Of a stretch of DNA of 64,000 bases, positions 1-10,305 are shown piece by piece. Location of the stretch: assembly GCF_039543185.1 (NCBI RefSeq), contig NZ_BAABJG010000055.1, forward strand, positions 248,001 through 312,000. Direction: 5' to 3'. Positions within the stretch are counted from its first letter, which is position 1. Each line of letters begins with the position of its first letter. The position numbers were made by a program, and so were the translations under genes. The notes under the pieces are model-generated. The model saw only the letters and a list, made by a program, of their open reading frames with translations. It was not told where the DNA came from and ran no database searches. This DNA is from Paenibacillus_S vulneris. GTDB lineage: Bacteria > Bacillota > Bacilli > Paenibacillales > NBRC-103111.

Positions 1-2919
1 CAGCGGCGTCAGGTCCAGACGATTAGCGGCTCTCCAAGGGATATGGCCGGCCGTCTCCCCGTTGACCCTTACTTCCACTGTAACAGCCGAATAATCACCC
101 AGCTCGAGCTCCGTCCTCCATGCCTTGTTATCCTTCCTGATATCCACATCAAAGTGGTAGATCATACTGCCGCAGTAATGGTAATAGCCTTGTGCACACC
201 AGTCTCCCAAAGCCAGAACCTCGGGCTCCGAGGTGATTCTGCGTTCCTTGTCGACCCCGAAATCACCAGCTAAATAAATATCCTCAACCTCCATCCACAG
301 GTGATACTTACAGGAGAGGATGAGTTCATTGCTTCCTAGTTTCAAACCTGGCAGGCGCACCTTGTCGAAGGAGCGATCCAGAAACCATCCGCTTGAAGCC
401 GGGTTTACCTTCTTCCCGTTGAGACTTATGTCGTAATACTCGGCTGATTCAATAATCAGGAACACATCCCCTACGGGTAATTCAGTGACATCAAAGGCAA
501 ACTTGAACTCAACCGGGACTCCATTCATTGGATGGTTTTCGTAAATCCACTTATAACGCTGTTCAATTCCGTTCCCGTACACCTGCTTCATGCCAAGTGC
601 TTCCCGAACAGCCCTTTGGGCTTTCCAAACATCAACAGCCTCCGACCAGCCAGCGTCTCCCATACGGTACGAGCATCTATCCAAGGTCAGTATGTTCGGC
701 AGGGTGCGGGAAAACGCGTGCGGAGTATCAAGCTCCACAGTGACTTCTTCTTTAGGCTCAACCTTATCCTGTATGGCTTGCAGTATCTTTTCTTCAGATC
801 GGTGTTCGTTACAAGAGAACACGTAAAGCTTGGAATCCGCAGGGCCAAAGCAGGCTTCGAAGCTAATGCAGCTTTCATTTACCTGAATGGGAGCAACAGC
901 CTTCTTCACCCCGGTAAGAGCACACCATTCCTCAACCGTTCCGTTTCCTTCCAGGGTGACTGTCACCTGATGGGAGTGGTCACGATCATTATTCACGATA
1001 AACAAGACCCGGCCTTCCCCGTCGAACAGTTCACGCAGCATATACAGCATTTCAGGCGCCTCTTCCGACTGCTTGTTAATGATGCTCACTCTTCTTGGGG
1101 CTATTCTCTCCAGCGCTTCCACCGTTTCTCGAATATCCTGAACAATGCTCATGTTTTCGTGACGGTAGAGGTTAGTCAGCCTATCGGTTGCCTGCCGACC
1201 TTCGATCATGAACGGAGGCGGTCCTGCAGCTATGATGTTTCCGCCTGCATTCAAGAAATCGGCCAGCAATTGAAACGTGCTCTCCAGCATCGTCCGGATG
1301 GGAGGAATGACGACGATGCTGTATTCCGCCAAATTCACGGCAAGCTTGTTCTCTATGAGCTTCCCGGTTTCAGCCATTATGATTTCGTCTCCGATATCAA
1401 AATCATAATGGGCTTTAAGCAAGCCGCCGAGAAACTCGTTGAACTCATGCCCATAATGGTTGACGGCGGAAACATCCTTATCCTTCCCCCTCGCCGGAAA
1501 CCCGTATGGTCCTGTACCGACCATACTCCATGCTGTGGATGAAGGATGCAGCACCAGGATATCGCGAACAGGTCTCCCCTCGGTCAGCACAGCGGATAAA
1601 CGGGCAAAATAATCTTCTACTACGTGGTTGTACTTCCACCAGGATGTATTGTAGTTAAAGACTGGCGGGTAGTCCCTTTTTCTGCATCCTTTGATCGAAT
1701 ACAGTGCCAAATGCTGCGACCTGACGTTGACACCGAGTACATATTGAAAATCACCGATCCATTTCTGCCCTTCGAAGGTAAACCCCCATCCGGTACAGCC
1801 ATAGGTCTCCGTTAAGACATACTTACGTCCGTATTGGTTGGCGACGCTGGTGCATTGCTTGACCGTGATATATTCCTTTGTCTGCTCGTTCAGCATATCG
1901 ATTCCCGGTACTTGTTGAAACCGGTAGTTCGGCATAACGGCTCCACATACCCTTGTAGCGGTTCCCATGTTGTTCTCCCATAAATAATGGCCGGTGAAGG
2001 CAATGCCATGATCCCCACACCATTCTCCGAGCTGCTTCGAGTAGGATTCGCTGAATCTTTCGGTCAGCGTCCTCCAATAATCATGACGGGCTTGAGCGGA
2101 ATAATCTCCGTCGAAGTACATATAGGGAATGAGGTCCATCAGATCGTACCCACGCCGTTCCTGAAAAAACTCAGGGAACGACCAGCTCCATGGGAGCCAT
2201 CCCCGCCCTTCCGTAAATTTGCAATGACGGTCATGCACGCTCGGCTCATCAGTGAACACTCCACGAATGGTTGTGCCGAAGTGATCTCCTACTTCCCGTT
2301 TGTAGGCTTCGTAAGTGATATCCAGGAAACAGCGAACCGTGTCCGGATTCAGATGATCCGGCGGCGCTTCGTTATTGAACCACTCGCTTCGCTCGGATAT
2401 TTCTACGCGGAATACAAGAAGCACTTCATCTTCCCTCAGGTCATACGGCTCATCCAGGCGCAGTTTCGTACAGCGGAGCAACTGCCTCTCGTCGATGACC
2501 GCCTGGAAAAGAGCAACCGCATCGGCATAGTTACCGTTATCGTTAGGTGCCCCCTTCCGCACCACTTCCATCGTGAGCCCTTTGGCGCGGAAAGCGTCAC
2601 CGCCTCTCGCCTGAACGAGGCCTCCGGCGAACCCGGAGGGCCAACGGTCTTCATCGTACAACCAGACCTGCATGCCGAGCTCGGCTGCAGTATCGACCGT
2701 TCGGCGCACACAATCCATCCATGCCGGCCCCATATAATCGGTTTCCAAGCCGTCGCGGGAATGGATGAAGAAGCCGCCCATTCCCTGTTCCTTCATTTGG
2801 CCGACTTGGCGCGCAAGCTCCTCTGCATCCAAATCGTCGTTCCAGGCCCAGAAAGGGGCCGATCTATGCTCGACAGACGGTTGATCAAATTGTTGTCGTA
2901 ATCTTCCCAGTGCGTTCAT
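1..2919 (-). CDS. GH106-like alpha-L-rhamnosidase, partial (3' end off window)
   Basis: The reading frame is open from the ATG at 2919 to the left edge (973 codons seen), so the C-terminus is missing. A strong site, AAGGAGG, lies 10 bases before the ATG. The N-terminus carries the pattern typical of the GH106-like family: FWAWNDDL (residues 23-30), GGFFIHSRDG (48-57) and WLYDEDRWPSG (86-96). The last visible part, ending IPWRAANRLDLTPL, looks like the C-terminal galactose-binding sandwich, so probably fewer than 100 residues are lost. No signal peptide is visible, so it should act in the cytoplasm on imported oligosaccharides. It is the last visible gene of the GH operon, 45 bases after GH42. 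Known members remove alpha-L-rhamnose from rhamnogalacturonan; activity on that substrate here is inferred. Confidence 0.8.
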   Translation of the reverse strand, partial: MNALGRLRQQFDQPSVEHRSAPFWAWNDDLDAEELARQVGQMKEQGMGGFFIHSRDGLETDYMGPAWMDCVRRTVDTAAELGMQVWLYDEDRWPSGFAGGLVQARGGDAFRAKGLTMEVVRKGAPNDNGNYADAVALFQAVIDERQLLRCTKLRLDEPYDLREDEVLLVFRVEISERSEWFNNEAPPDHLNPDTVRCFLDITYEAYKREVGDHFGTTIRGVFTDEPSVHDRHCKFTEGRGWLPWSWSFPEFFQERRGYDLMDLIPYMYFDGDYSAQARHDYWRTLTERFSESYSKQLGEWCGDHGIAFTGHYLWENNMGTATRVCGAVMPNYRFQQVPGIDMLNEQTKEYITVKQCTSVANQYGRKYVLTETYGCTGWGFTFEGQKWIGDFQYVLGVNVRSQHLALYSIKGCRKRDYPPVFNYNTSWWKYNHVVEDYFARLSAVLTEGRPVRDILVLHPSSTAWSMVGTGPYGFPARGKDKDVSAVNHYGHEFNEFLGGLLKAHYDFDIGDEIIMAETGKLIENKLAVNLAEYSIVVIPPIRTMLESTFQLLADFLNAGGNIIAAGPPPFMIEGRQATDRLTNLYRHENMSIVQDIRETVEALERIAPRRVSIINKQSEEAPEMLYMLRELFDGEGRVLFIVNNDRDHSHQVTVTLEGNGTVEEWCALTGVKKAVAPIQVNESCISFEACFGPADSKLYVFSCNEHRSEEKILQAIQDKVEPKEEVTVELDTPHAFSRTLPNILTLDRCSYRMGDAGWSEAVDVWKAQRAVREALGMKQVYGNGIEQRYKWIYENHPMNGVPVEFKFAFDVTELPVGDVFLIIESAEYYDISLNGKKVNPASSGWFLDRSFDKVRLPGLKLGSNELILSCKYHLWMEVEDIYLAGDFGVDKERRITSEPEVLALGDWCAQGYYHYCGSMIYHFDVDIRKDNKAWRTELELGDYSAVTVEVRVNGETAGHIPWRAANRLDLTPL

Positions 2920-2964
2920 CGCAAAGGACCTCCTTATGCAAAAACTGTCCCCTAAAGCCGGCAA

Positions 2965-5019
2965 TTAATTTGCCGCGCCATGACTGTGCAGGATCATCAC
3001 TTGCTTCGGCTCAAGCTGAACTTCCCCTTGGACGGAGATTCCGGTCAGAAGCTCCTTCTGTTCCTGTTCTCCCGTATGTATGGATAATCGTTCATCGCTA
3101 TGATTCATAATGAAGGTAAAGCGGCTGCCGCCTTTCTCACGGCAGGTAACCTCGATTCCCGGCGGCGCGGCGGCTATAGGTTCGATTCCTTTGCTGTCGC
3201 ATAGCTGCTTCAACCATATTTCCATGAATTCGCGGCTCGGGTCCGTTGCCGCATACCAGGCTACCCCTTTGCCGTAACGGTTCCTCGTCAAAGCCGGTGA
3301 TCCCTTGTAAAAATCGCTCCCGAATACGGCCATCGTATCCGCTCCTTCCGGATGAACGACTTCACATACGAGTCCGCATTCGTACGCATCTTCGAGGGGA
3401 CCGAGCTTTTGCTGCATGAGCATCGTATTGCGTTGATCGGGAAACATCGCGTCGATCTCCTCTACCCAGATGCCCAGCAGCTTGCGGAGCTCACCCGGAT
3501 ACCCGCCTGGAGTAACCAGATCGCTTTCATTGACGATTCCGCTGTAAAACGTCGTGACCCAAGTTCCGCCGTTCTCGACATACTTCTCAAGCTTCTCCGC
3601 CAGCCCTGGCTTTACCATATAAAGCATTGGAGCCAATAAGATGTCGTAGGCGTCAAAATCGGAATTCACATGAAGCAAATCAACCGAGTAATGGTTGACA
3701 TACAGCGCATCATAATATTTTTGAATTTGATCCAAATATTTCATGTAAGCCGAAGGGCCGCCGCCAAGTTCAACCGCCCACCAATTCTCCCAATCAAATA
3801 AGATCCCGATGCGGCTCCTGGTCTGCGAATGAAGCAGCAAGCTGCCGAGCTCCTTCAGCTCGCTTCCTAGCTGTGCGCATTCTCTAAACACCCGAGTGTT
3901 CTCATGCCCGGCATGATCGATAACTGCTCCGTGAAATTTCTCATAGGCGCCCAGAGAACGGCGCAGCTGGAAGAACATGATCGACTCCGCTCCGCGGGAG
4001 ATGGCCTGATAGCTTCTAATCCGCATCACGCCGGGCCGTTTCATCGGATTGACCGATTTCCAATTGATCACGCTTGGACTTTGTTCCATCAGCATAAAGG
4101 GGGCTCCGTCCTTGATACCGCGCATCAGATCGTATCTTAGTGCCATATAGCTTTCCGGCGTGTGATTTTCCGGGTAGATATCCAGAGCTGCTATATCCAG
4201 GTACGGCGCCCATTTAAAATAATCCAAAGGCTTATAAGTCCCGTTCCCTTGAAAATTAGTCGTCACGATGGCATCCGGGATGATTTCTTTAATCGCACGG
4301 TATTCAATGAGATAGCACTCAAGCCAGCTGTCCGAATTGAATCGGAAGAAATCGAGAGTGATGCCTTGAAAAGCCGTCTGATCGGAATTTCCTCCTGATA
4401 ACCCCTCGCTAAGGCCGCTTGGGATGACAATCTCCTCCCAATCATAGAAGGTATGCCCCCAGAACTTGGTATACCAAGCCTGATTCAGCTTCTCTAACGA
4501 ACCGTAACGCCGCTTCAGCCACTGCCTGAAGGCCTGCTCACAATTATCGCAGTGGCATCGGATGCCGATCTCGTTGTTCACATGCCACAGCAGCAAAGCC
4601 GGATGGTCCTTGTACCGTTCGGCCAGTTTGCCTGCCATGATTCCGGCATAATGGCGGAAGGTCGGACTGCTCGGACAGGAATTATGCCGCCTGCCGTATT
4701 TTCTTTTCTTGCCATCGCCGGTGACGGTCAGGACGTCCGGGTACTTCCTGGCCATCCATGCCGGATGCGCCGCCGTACTCGTACCCAAGCAAACCCGCAC
4801 CCCGTTTGCGTGCAGCTTATCCATCATGTCGTCCAGCCAATCGAACCGGTAGGTATTCTCATCCGGCTGGTTTAATGACCAGGAGAACACGTTTAATGTA
4901 GCTATATCGATGCCGGCCATTTGGAACAGCCTCATATCCTCATCCCATATGTCTCGGGGGAATTGCTCCGGGTTGTAGTCCCCGCCGTACATAATTTTGG
5001 GAAATCCAGATGCCCTCAT
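2965..5019 (-). CDS. GH42 beta-galactosidase
   Basis: 684 aa, a normal GH42 length. The start is fixed by GGAGG 7 bases upstream, and its ATGA overlaps the TGA of the upstream GH2 gene, so the two are translationally coupled. The N-terminal TIM barrel opens with YGGDYNPEQFP. The expected acid/base is Glu150 in WHVNNEIG and the nucleophile Glu312 in MLMEQSPS. A Cys cluster (CHCDNC, 155-160) matches the zinc site of many GH42 enzymes. A trimerization-type domain and a small C-terminal beta domain follow. There is no signal peptide. Family members hydrolyse terminal beta-D-galactosides (or alpha-L-arabinopyranosides) in galacto- or arabinogalacto-oligosaccharides; pectin galactan side chains fit the context. 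Confidence 0.93.
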   Translation of the reverse strand: MRASGFPKIMYGGDYNPEQFPRDIWDEDMRLFQMAGIDIATLNVFSWSLNQPDENTYRFDWLDDMMDKLHANGVRVCLGTSTAAHPAWMARKYPDVLTVTGDGKKRKYGRRHNSCPSSPTFRHYAGIMAGKLAERYKDHPALLLWHVNNEIGIRCHCDNCEQAFRQWLKRRYGSLEKLNQAWYTKFWGHTFYDWEEIVIPSGLSEGLSGGNSDQTAFQGITLDFFRFNSDSWLECYLIEYRAIKEIIPDAIVTTNFQGNGTYKPLDYFKWAPYLDIAALDIYPENHTPESYMALRYDLMRGIKDGAPFMLMEQSPSVINWKSVNPMKRPGVMRIRSYQAISRGAESIMFFQLRRSLGAYEKFHGAVIDHAGHENTRVFRECAQLGSELKELGSLLLHSQTRSRIGILFDWENWWAVELGGGPSAYMKYLDQIQKYYDALYVNHYSVDLLHVNSDFDAYDILLAPMLYMVKPGLAEKLEKYVENGGTWVTTFYSGIVNESDLVTPGGYPGELRKLLGIWVEEIDAMFPDQRNTMLMQQKLGPLEDAYECGLVCEVVHPEGADTMAVFGSDFYKGSPALTRNRYGKGVAWYAATDPSREFMEIWLKQLCDSKGIEPIAAAPPGIEVTCREKGGSRFTFIMNHSDERLSIHTGEQEQKELLTGISVQGEVQLEPKQVMILHSHGAAN

Positions 5020-8000
5020 GGGCTCACCTCCAGTCTGTTACCAGCTTCATCATAATGCTCGGTCCCGCTTGCCACCGGCTCTGGCTGATGCTTGCCCAGC
5101 TTCATCGGTGTGCGATCCCTGTTGGAAAAAGGCTTTAACCTTACGGTAAATGTAGTCTTCACCGGCTTTACCAAGTGCTTATCGAGCGGAGGGGCTTCCC
5201 CACAGCTGTGATTACCGATCGGTGCTTGCCTGCAATCCATGTGAACGACGGTTTCCTTTAACCGGACCAAATCGTACGTATGCTTGGCTTTGCTCAAATT
5301 CTCGGTGGAGTAATGGCTCGCGCCTACATTCAACGTCGGCATGCCTCCAATCCATAACCCGATCCCGCGAAGATTGGTCAGGGCTGCCCAGCGAACATCC
5401 GCCTTGTTGCCGTTCTCCTGAGGCTTGATGTACGGCACGAATTGATCCTCCACCTTACCGCTGTACACACCGAGCCTTCCGCTTTCCTTACGGTCTTCAT
5501 AGCATTCGTGAGGCCCGAGTCCAAACCAGGAAAACTGCTCGAAGCCTTCCGGCATGACCATCTCCAATCCAAGCTTGGGCAGAGGAGGAAGCTCCAGTCC
5601 TTCCCGTGGTTCGACGCAAGTCGTAATGACAACATCTCCGCTGCCATACACCGTATATGTCATAAATACCGTGAAGCAAGCCGGCAACCCGGCTGCTCCA
5701 AGGGTGCTCTTCACTTCAACCAGCAGCGCCCGAGAAACAAGGGGACGTACGGTAACCTCCGTTACCCGCTGCTGCAGCGCATCATAGCCGGCCTTCTTCC
5801 ATTCCTTCGATTGCCGGGAATCGTTGTCTATAGCAGCCCTCCATAGTTGAACCTTTGGACCTGAGGCCAATAGAGGTACATCGTTATATGAGAACGCAGA
5901 CAGCAGCCCGCGGGATTTGTCTATTTTCAAAGAAAAATCTACACCTTGTATATGAAGAAACGTATCCGTTTCCATTGTTCTCAGTGACGGCATCGAAGCT
6001 ATTGGCTGGTAAGAAACCGGCTGCCCGGCTTGGGCTTCGAAAATCTTCAAATCAGCCCAGGCTACTTCATGCCCTTGAGGAGCCCAGAGCGCTTCCTCCC
6101 TCAACGTAAAACGGAGATGCAGCCAATACTCGCCGCTTTGCAGCTTATGGTTTACATTCCAAGGGATGAAAACCGACGCTTGTTCTCCGGCTGCAAGCTC
6201 CATCTCGGGAAGCTCGCCTTGCCCGACGATGTCCCCGTCCCGATACAGGAACCAGGTGCCTGTAAGATGCTCCAAGGATAAGAAATCATAACGATTGTGA
6301 ATGCGGACGATCCCTGACCCTACATCGACCGCTTCTATCTTCACTGGTTCCATAACCTTTTTGACTTCTAATATGGAAGCCTTCTTTTTCCTGTCAGGGA
6401 AAAGCAGCCCGTCAATACAAAAATGTCCGCTGTGAGGATGGTCGTTGAAGTCTCCTCCGTAAGCGTACCAAGCTTCGCCGGAATCGGTTTTCTGCAGCAG
6501 CCCGTGATCGGCCCACTCCCAGATCAGTCCGCCGGCCAACCGACGGTAACTATACACCGCATCCCAATATTCCTGCAGGTTCCCTACCGAATTGCCCATC
6601 GCATGGGCAAACTCGCACATAAGAAAGGGCCTGTCGTCTTCCTTCTTTCCCTCCTCGATCAATGCATCCAACGAAGGGTACATGCAGCTGACAATATCAA
6701 CGACGGGCGCATCCTTGGCACGTTCGTAATGAATCGGCCGGGTCGAATCCGTTTCGCGGACCCATCTTGCCATAACATCATGATTGCGGCCGTAGCCGGA
6801 TTCATTTCCCAGCGACCAGATAATGATGGAAGGGTGATTCTTATCCTGCTCTACCATCCGCTGAACTCGATCGAGGAAGGAACGCTCCCATGCGGGGTCC
6901 TCCGCCAAATAGCTTTCATTGCCGATAAAATGGCATCCGTGAGTTTCCAAATCCGCTTCATCAATCACATACAGTCCATAGCGGTCACACAAGTCAAGCC
7001 ATCGCTTGTCATTCGGATAATGGGATAGCCGAACTGTGTTCATATTATGCTGCTTCATCAAGCGGATATCTTCAATCATCGATTCGATAGGTGTAGTAAA
7101 TCCGAGCTCCGGATGGAATTCGTTACGGTTAACCCCTTTTAATATGACCGGTCTTCCATTAACAAGGATCTGGCCATCCTGAATCGCAATATCTCGAAAG
7201 CCGACGGTCACGCTACCCGTCTCCAGAACTTGTCCCTGTTCATCCTCGAGCTGCACAAGCAGAAAATACAAGTTGGGCGTTTCCGCCGTCCATTGCAGGG
7301 GAGCCGCGACGGGAATCATTCCATCCACGGTTTGTTCCTCTCCGCCGTTCAAAGCCTGAACGGGATACACTTGATTGCAGACGGTCTGTCGGCTGCCGTC
7401 CAAAAGCGTCAGCTTGATTCGATGTAAACCGTTAGCAGGGACATCCTCAATATTTTTTACTTGGAGACGAACGGATAGCTCCGCATCTACCTTAGCCGGA
7501 TCGGTAAATCGCGTTTGTATCGCGACATCCCGAATATGGACGGACGGTACGGCTTTCAAATATACATCGCGAAACATCCCGCTTAACCGCCACTTATCCT
7601 GATCCTCCAGATAACTGCCGTCACACCATTGATACACCTGTACGGCAATCGTGTTAGCCCCTGGCTGAATCAGCGCAGTAATGCGAAATTCCGACTCGAG
7701 ATGTGCACCCTGTCCGTAGCCTGCCAGCTTCCCGTTCACCCACACATGAAAAGCCGAGTCAACCCCTTCAAAGACCAGATACAGCTGCCGGTCCTTCCAT
7801 GAATCCGGAACGAAAAAGCTTCTGCGGTAGCAGCCTGCCGGATTGTCAGCCGGCACATGGGGCGGATCGATCGGAAACGGATAATAACTGCTGGAATAAT
7901 GCGGACGGCCGTATCCGTGAAGCTGCCAGTTGCTTGGCACCGGTATCGTATCCCAATCGTCTGCCGTAAAGCCGGGCTCATAGAATTTATCCGGCACATC

Positions 8001-8192
8001 TGCAGCGTTGTCCGAATACTTGAATGCCCAATTACCGTTTAGCGACTGATAATAAGGTGAAGCTGCCCGTTCGTTATCCAGTGCTGTCTCTGCATCGGCA
8101 TATGGAATGAAGCCTGCATGGGGAGGCTCCGTATTCCTTCCGAGAACCTCCCTATTTCGCCAATCAGGGATTGCTTGATTATTCACGTTCAC
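5016..8192 (-). CDS. GH2 beta-galactosidase, LacZ type
   Basis: 1058 aa with the complete LacZ layout: N-terminal sugar-binding sandwich (PSNWQLHGYGRPHY, residues 87-100), two immunoglobulin-like domains, TIM barrel, and a C-terminal Bgal_small_N domain (WFGLGPHECYEDRK). The acid/base is Glu464 in SLGNESGYG and the nucleophile Glu527 in LMCEFAHAMGNS. The start is GTG (second codon pair GTGAACGTG) behind a GGGGGAAG purine stretch; no better ATG is near. It lies 22 bases after the upstream 696-aa gene and overlaps GH42 by 4 bases. It is cytoplasmic. It hydrolyses terminal beta-D-galactosides; the presence of both GH2 and GH42 suggests different linkages rather than redundancy. Confidence 0.93.
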   Translation of the reverse strand: MNVNNQAIPDWRNREVLGRNTEPPHAGFIPYADAETALDNERAASPYYQSLNGNWAFKYSDNAADVPDKFYEPGFTADDWDTIPVPSNWQLHGYGRPHYSSSYYPFPIDPPHVPADNPAGCYRRSFFVPDSWKDRQLYLVFEGVDSAFHVWVNGKLAGYGQGAHLESEFRITALIQPGANTIAVQVYQWCDGSYLEDQDKWRLSGMFRDVYLKAVPSVHIRDVAIQTRFTDPAKVDAELSVRLQVKNIEDVPANGLHRIKLTLLDGSRQTVCNQVYPVQALNGGEEQTVDGMIPVAAPLQWTAETPNLYFLLVQLEDEQGQVLETGSVTVGFRDIAIQDGQILVNGRPVILKGVNRNEFHPELGFTTPIESMIEDIRLMKQHNMNTVRLSHYPNDKRWLDLCDRYGLYVIDEADLETHGCHFIGNESYLAEDPAWERSFLDRVQRMVEQDKNHPSIIIWSLGNESGYGRNHDVMARWVRETDSTRPIHYERAKDAPVVDIVSCMYPSLDALIEEGKKEDDRPFLMCEFAHAMGNSVGNLQEYWDAVYSYRRLAGGLIWEWADHGLLQKTDSGEAWYAYGGDFNDHPHSGHFCIDGLLFPDRKKKASILEVKKVMEPVKIEAVDVGSGIVRIHNRYDFLSLEHLTGTWFLYRDGDIVGQGELPEMELAAGEQASVFIPWNVNHKLQSGEYWLHLRFTLREEALWAPQGHEVAWADLKIFEAQAGQPVSYQPIASMPSLRTMETDTFLHIQGVDFSLKIDKSRGLLSAFSYNDVPLLASGPKVQLWRAAIDNDSRQSKEWKKAGYDALQQRVTEVTVRPLVSRALLVEVKSTLGAAGLPACFTVFMTYTVYGSGDVVITTCVEPREGLELPPLPKLGLEMVMPEGFEQFSWFGLGPHECYEDRKESGRLGVYSGKVEDQFVPYIKPQENGNKADVRWAALTNLRGIGLWIGGMPTLNVGASHYSTENLSKAKHTYDLVRLKETVVHMDCRQAPIGNHSCGEAPPLDKHLVKPVKTTFTVRLKPFSNRDRTPMKLGKHQPEPVASGTEHYDEAGNRLEVSP

Positions 8193-8214
8193 GTCGTCTT
8201 CCCCCGTTCCTTCT

Positions 8215-10305
8215 CTATCTTTTCCCGTTTTGCCGGAAACGCAATGCGTTTTGTAACACCAGTGCGATGACCCATGACGGGTTCCATTTGTTGCTGTGCC
8301 CTCGATGATTCCAGTTGGTTTGAAAAAATCCTTCCCCCTGCTCGCCCACGACGGTAAAGTTCCAATCCCCAGGTTCCCTGCATATGCCCTGTCCCATGGC
8401 GCTGAAGATCATTTGTCCCAACCGCTCGTACATCGGCTTGCCGGATCGTTGACCGAACCGATGAAATTCATAAGTTGGGAAGAAGACGTCCAGATGATGA
8501 TTTTGCACGCTCACCCCGGGCCAACCGACGGCACTGAACCCTTCCTCTCTGAACTTCGAGCCTTTATCGTAGGCCGGATTCCACAGGTAGACATAAGTCA
8601 GCAGCCAATCTGCCGATAACTCTGCCCATTCTTCGTAGTGCTCCTTGCCTGTCATTGCCCATAATTCATAAGCGGCCAGGAAGAAGTACATTCCCGCTTC
8701 CTTGTCCTCACACTTCGCGTCCAGGGTTGAACGCGCAAATGGCCTTTCGAACGTCCTGGCATGCAGGTCGTAATAGGTTTGCATCATGGCTTCGGCCTGT
8801 TCCAAATATTCGGTATCACCGGTTACAAGACAGGCTTTCACGATGGCGATCAAGCATGGCAAGCCTGCCGCAGTGATCATCTCATCTACTGGACTTCCGT
8901 CCATATGCCATGCCGCCGGGATGATGCCTGAAGGAAGTGTTCCTCCGGCGATAAAATCGCTCATTTCCTTTAACGCCTCTACCCAAGCTGCCGGAACTTC
9001 CCTGCCATGCTCCTTGAACAAAAGGATAATATCGGCCAGGTCGGCCGCCGTTTCGCCATAGGCTCTGCTGGACATAACAGGCTGCTGATTCCAGCTGAAA
9101 TCATCCCATACTCCTTCCATGAGGCGATACGAGCTGTGTCTCACGCCGGAGACGTCCGTACGGCTCCCGTCAACGTAAAAGTTCACAGCCTGCACGCAGC
9201 GAGAGATCCTCTCCACCTGATCATGGTCAAAGCCTAGCCGGGCGTCGCACCATGCCAGCTTCAAGCATTGTCCTGTCCAGCCGTACATATAATGGAGAGG
9301 ATGCTTGGAAACGTTGCCAAAGGAGTTGGAATCGGTGAACTTAATGTACCCCGCCGCTCCTTGTTCGTTTGTCCTCCATCTATCATCCAGCGCATGCGTC
9401 TTCAGCTCTATCATCTGTTCGGCTGAAATCGGCATTTCACCGATCGGATCGAATAGCTGTAATCCTGTATGCACCACTTTGCGGAATGCCCTCCCGGGAT
9501 GGTCGACCTCTCCCCAATCCAGCGCGTACTCTTTTTCCAGAATAAAGCCCGGCGCAAAATCCAGATACCCGCCGTCGTACGGCTTTGTTTTGTTTTTGCC
9601 TACATAGACGATATCCTTATCCCCATTGAACATGAGCACACCGGACATGGCTGCTATCACGAGCCGCAGATCCTCCTGAATCACTCCGAGAGAACCGTAA
9701 TGTACGGTGCCGTCGGATGCCTCCACATAGGCCGGCATTGAATAGAGGGATAAGTATCTCTGCTTACCGTATTCGTTGCCCCATTCCACATTCACGCTAG
9801 GGATCGGCAGCCGATGCTCCTCGCAAATGAAGCCTTTGCCAGGCCCTACACCGAGCCTGGGAACCACGCGGTCCGGATCTGACGAAGGATTGTTATTATA
9901 GATCATGTGAGGAATCGTAACCATTTCCTTGCTTCTTCTTTCCATGGGAAGCAGCAGACCTACGGCAGCCTCCTGCAGCGCCTGCTCGGTAAGATTAGCC
10001 CACTGAACCTTCAAGGTCAGAACTTGATGCCCATTGAAAGCCAATACCAGCGTAACCCCAAGCGCTTCCAGCCTGCCTTGAATGCGGATCGACTCGCTGT
10101 CTGCCGCAATGTGCAGGTCCGCTAGCCGGGTACAATTCGTATGCCACGGTCTTCCGACCGAATAGCTCAGCATTTCATCCAGATCTCCGGTAAAATGAGG
10201 AGATTGCTCCCACGCGCTTCTTAGCTTTAGCTTGATGACATTCTGATCCTCCACAATTTCCGCTTGCTTACTTTGATCCGAGCTGACTATGACATACCGT
10301 TTCAT
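8215..10305 (-). CDS. Unrecognised protein, probably an (alpha/alpha)6-barrel glycosidase
   Basis: 696 aa. I do not recognise the family. The first ~300 residues look like beta structure (short strands rich in V, L and G); residues ~300-680 are a helical repeat region rich in Trp, Tyr and aromatic/acidic pairs (YGWTGQCLKLAWCDAR, EGVWDDFSW, AGMYFFLAAYELW), as in six-hairpin glycosidases and lyases. Candidate acids are in WDDFSWN and CEDKEAGMY. There is no signal peptide. The ATGA start overlaps the TGA of the upstream GH2, so the two products are coupled and probably act on the same oligosaccharide. Alternatives are an unsaturated-uronyl hydrolase-like enzyme or an epimerase-type barrel. Confidence 0.7.
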   Translation of the reverse strand: MKRYVIVSSDQSKQAEIVEDQNVIKLKLRSAWEQSPHFTGDLDEMLSYSVGRPWHTNCTRLADLHIAADSESIRIQGRLEALGVTLVLAFNGHQVLTLKVQWANLTEQALQEAAVGLLLPMERRSKEMVTIPHMIYNNNPSSDPDRVVPRLGVGPGKGFICEEHRLPIPSVNVEWGNEYGKQRYLSLYSMPAYVEASDGTVHYGSLGVIQEDLRLVIAAMSGVLMFNGDKDIVYVGKNKTKPYDGGYLDFAPGFILEKEYALDWGEVDHPGRAFRKVVHTGLQLFDPIGEMPISAEQMIELKTHALDDRWRTNEQGAAGYIKFTDSNSFGNVSKHPLHYMYGWTGQCLKLAWCDARLGFDHDQVERISRCVQAVNFYVDGSRTDVSGVRHSSYRLMEGVWDDFSWNQQPVMSSRAYGETAADLADIILLFKEHGREVPAAWVEALKEMSDFIAGGTLPSGIIPAAWHMDGSPVDEMITAAGLPCLIAIVKACLVTGDTEYLEQAEAMMQTYYDLHARTFERPFARSTLDAKCEDKEAGMYFFLAAYELWAMTGKEHYEEWAELSADWLLTYVYLWNPAYDKGSKFREEGFSAVGWPGVSVQNHHLDVFFPTYEFHRFGQRSGKPMYERLGQMIFSAMGQGICREPGDWNFTVVGEQGEGFFQTNWNHRGHSNKWNPSWVIALVLQNALRFRQNGKR

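Noticed and set aside
532..1542. 336-codon plus-strand frame
   Set aside because: It lies antisense to the GH106 coding region, has no ribosome binding site and no family pattern; a shadow of the real gene.
1987..2901. 304-codon plus-strand frame
   Set aside because: Antisense to the conserved GH106 N-terminus; no plausible start site.
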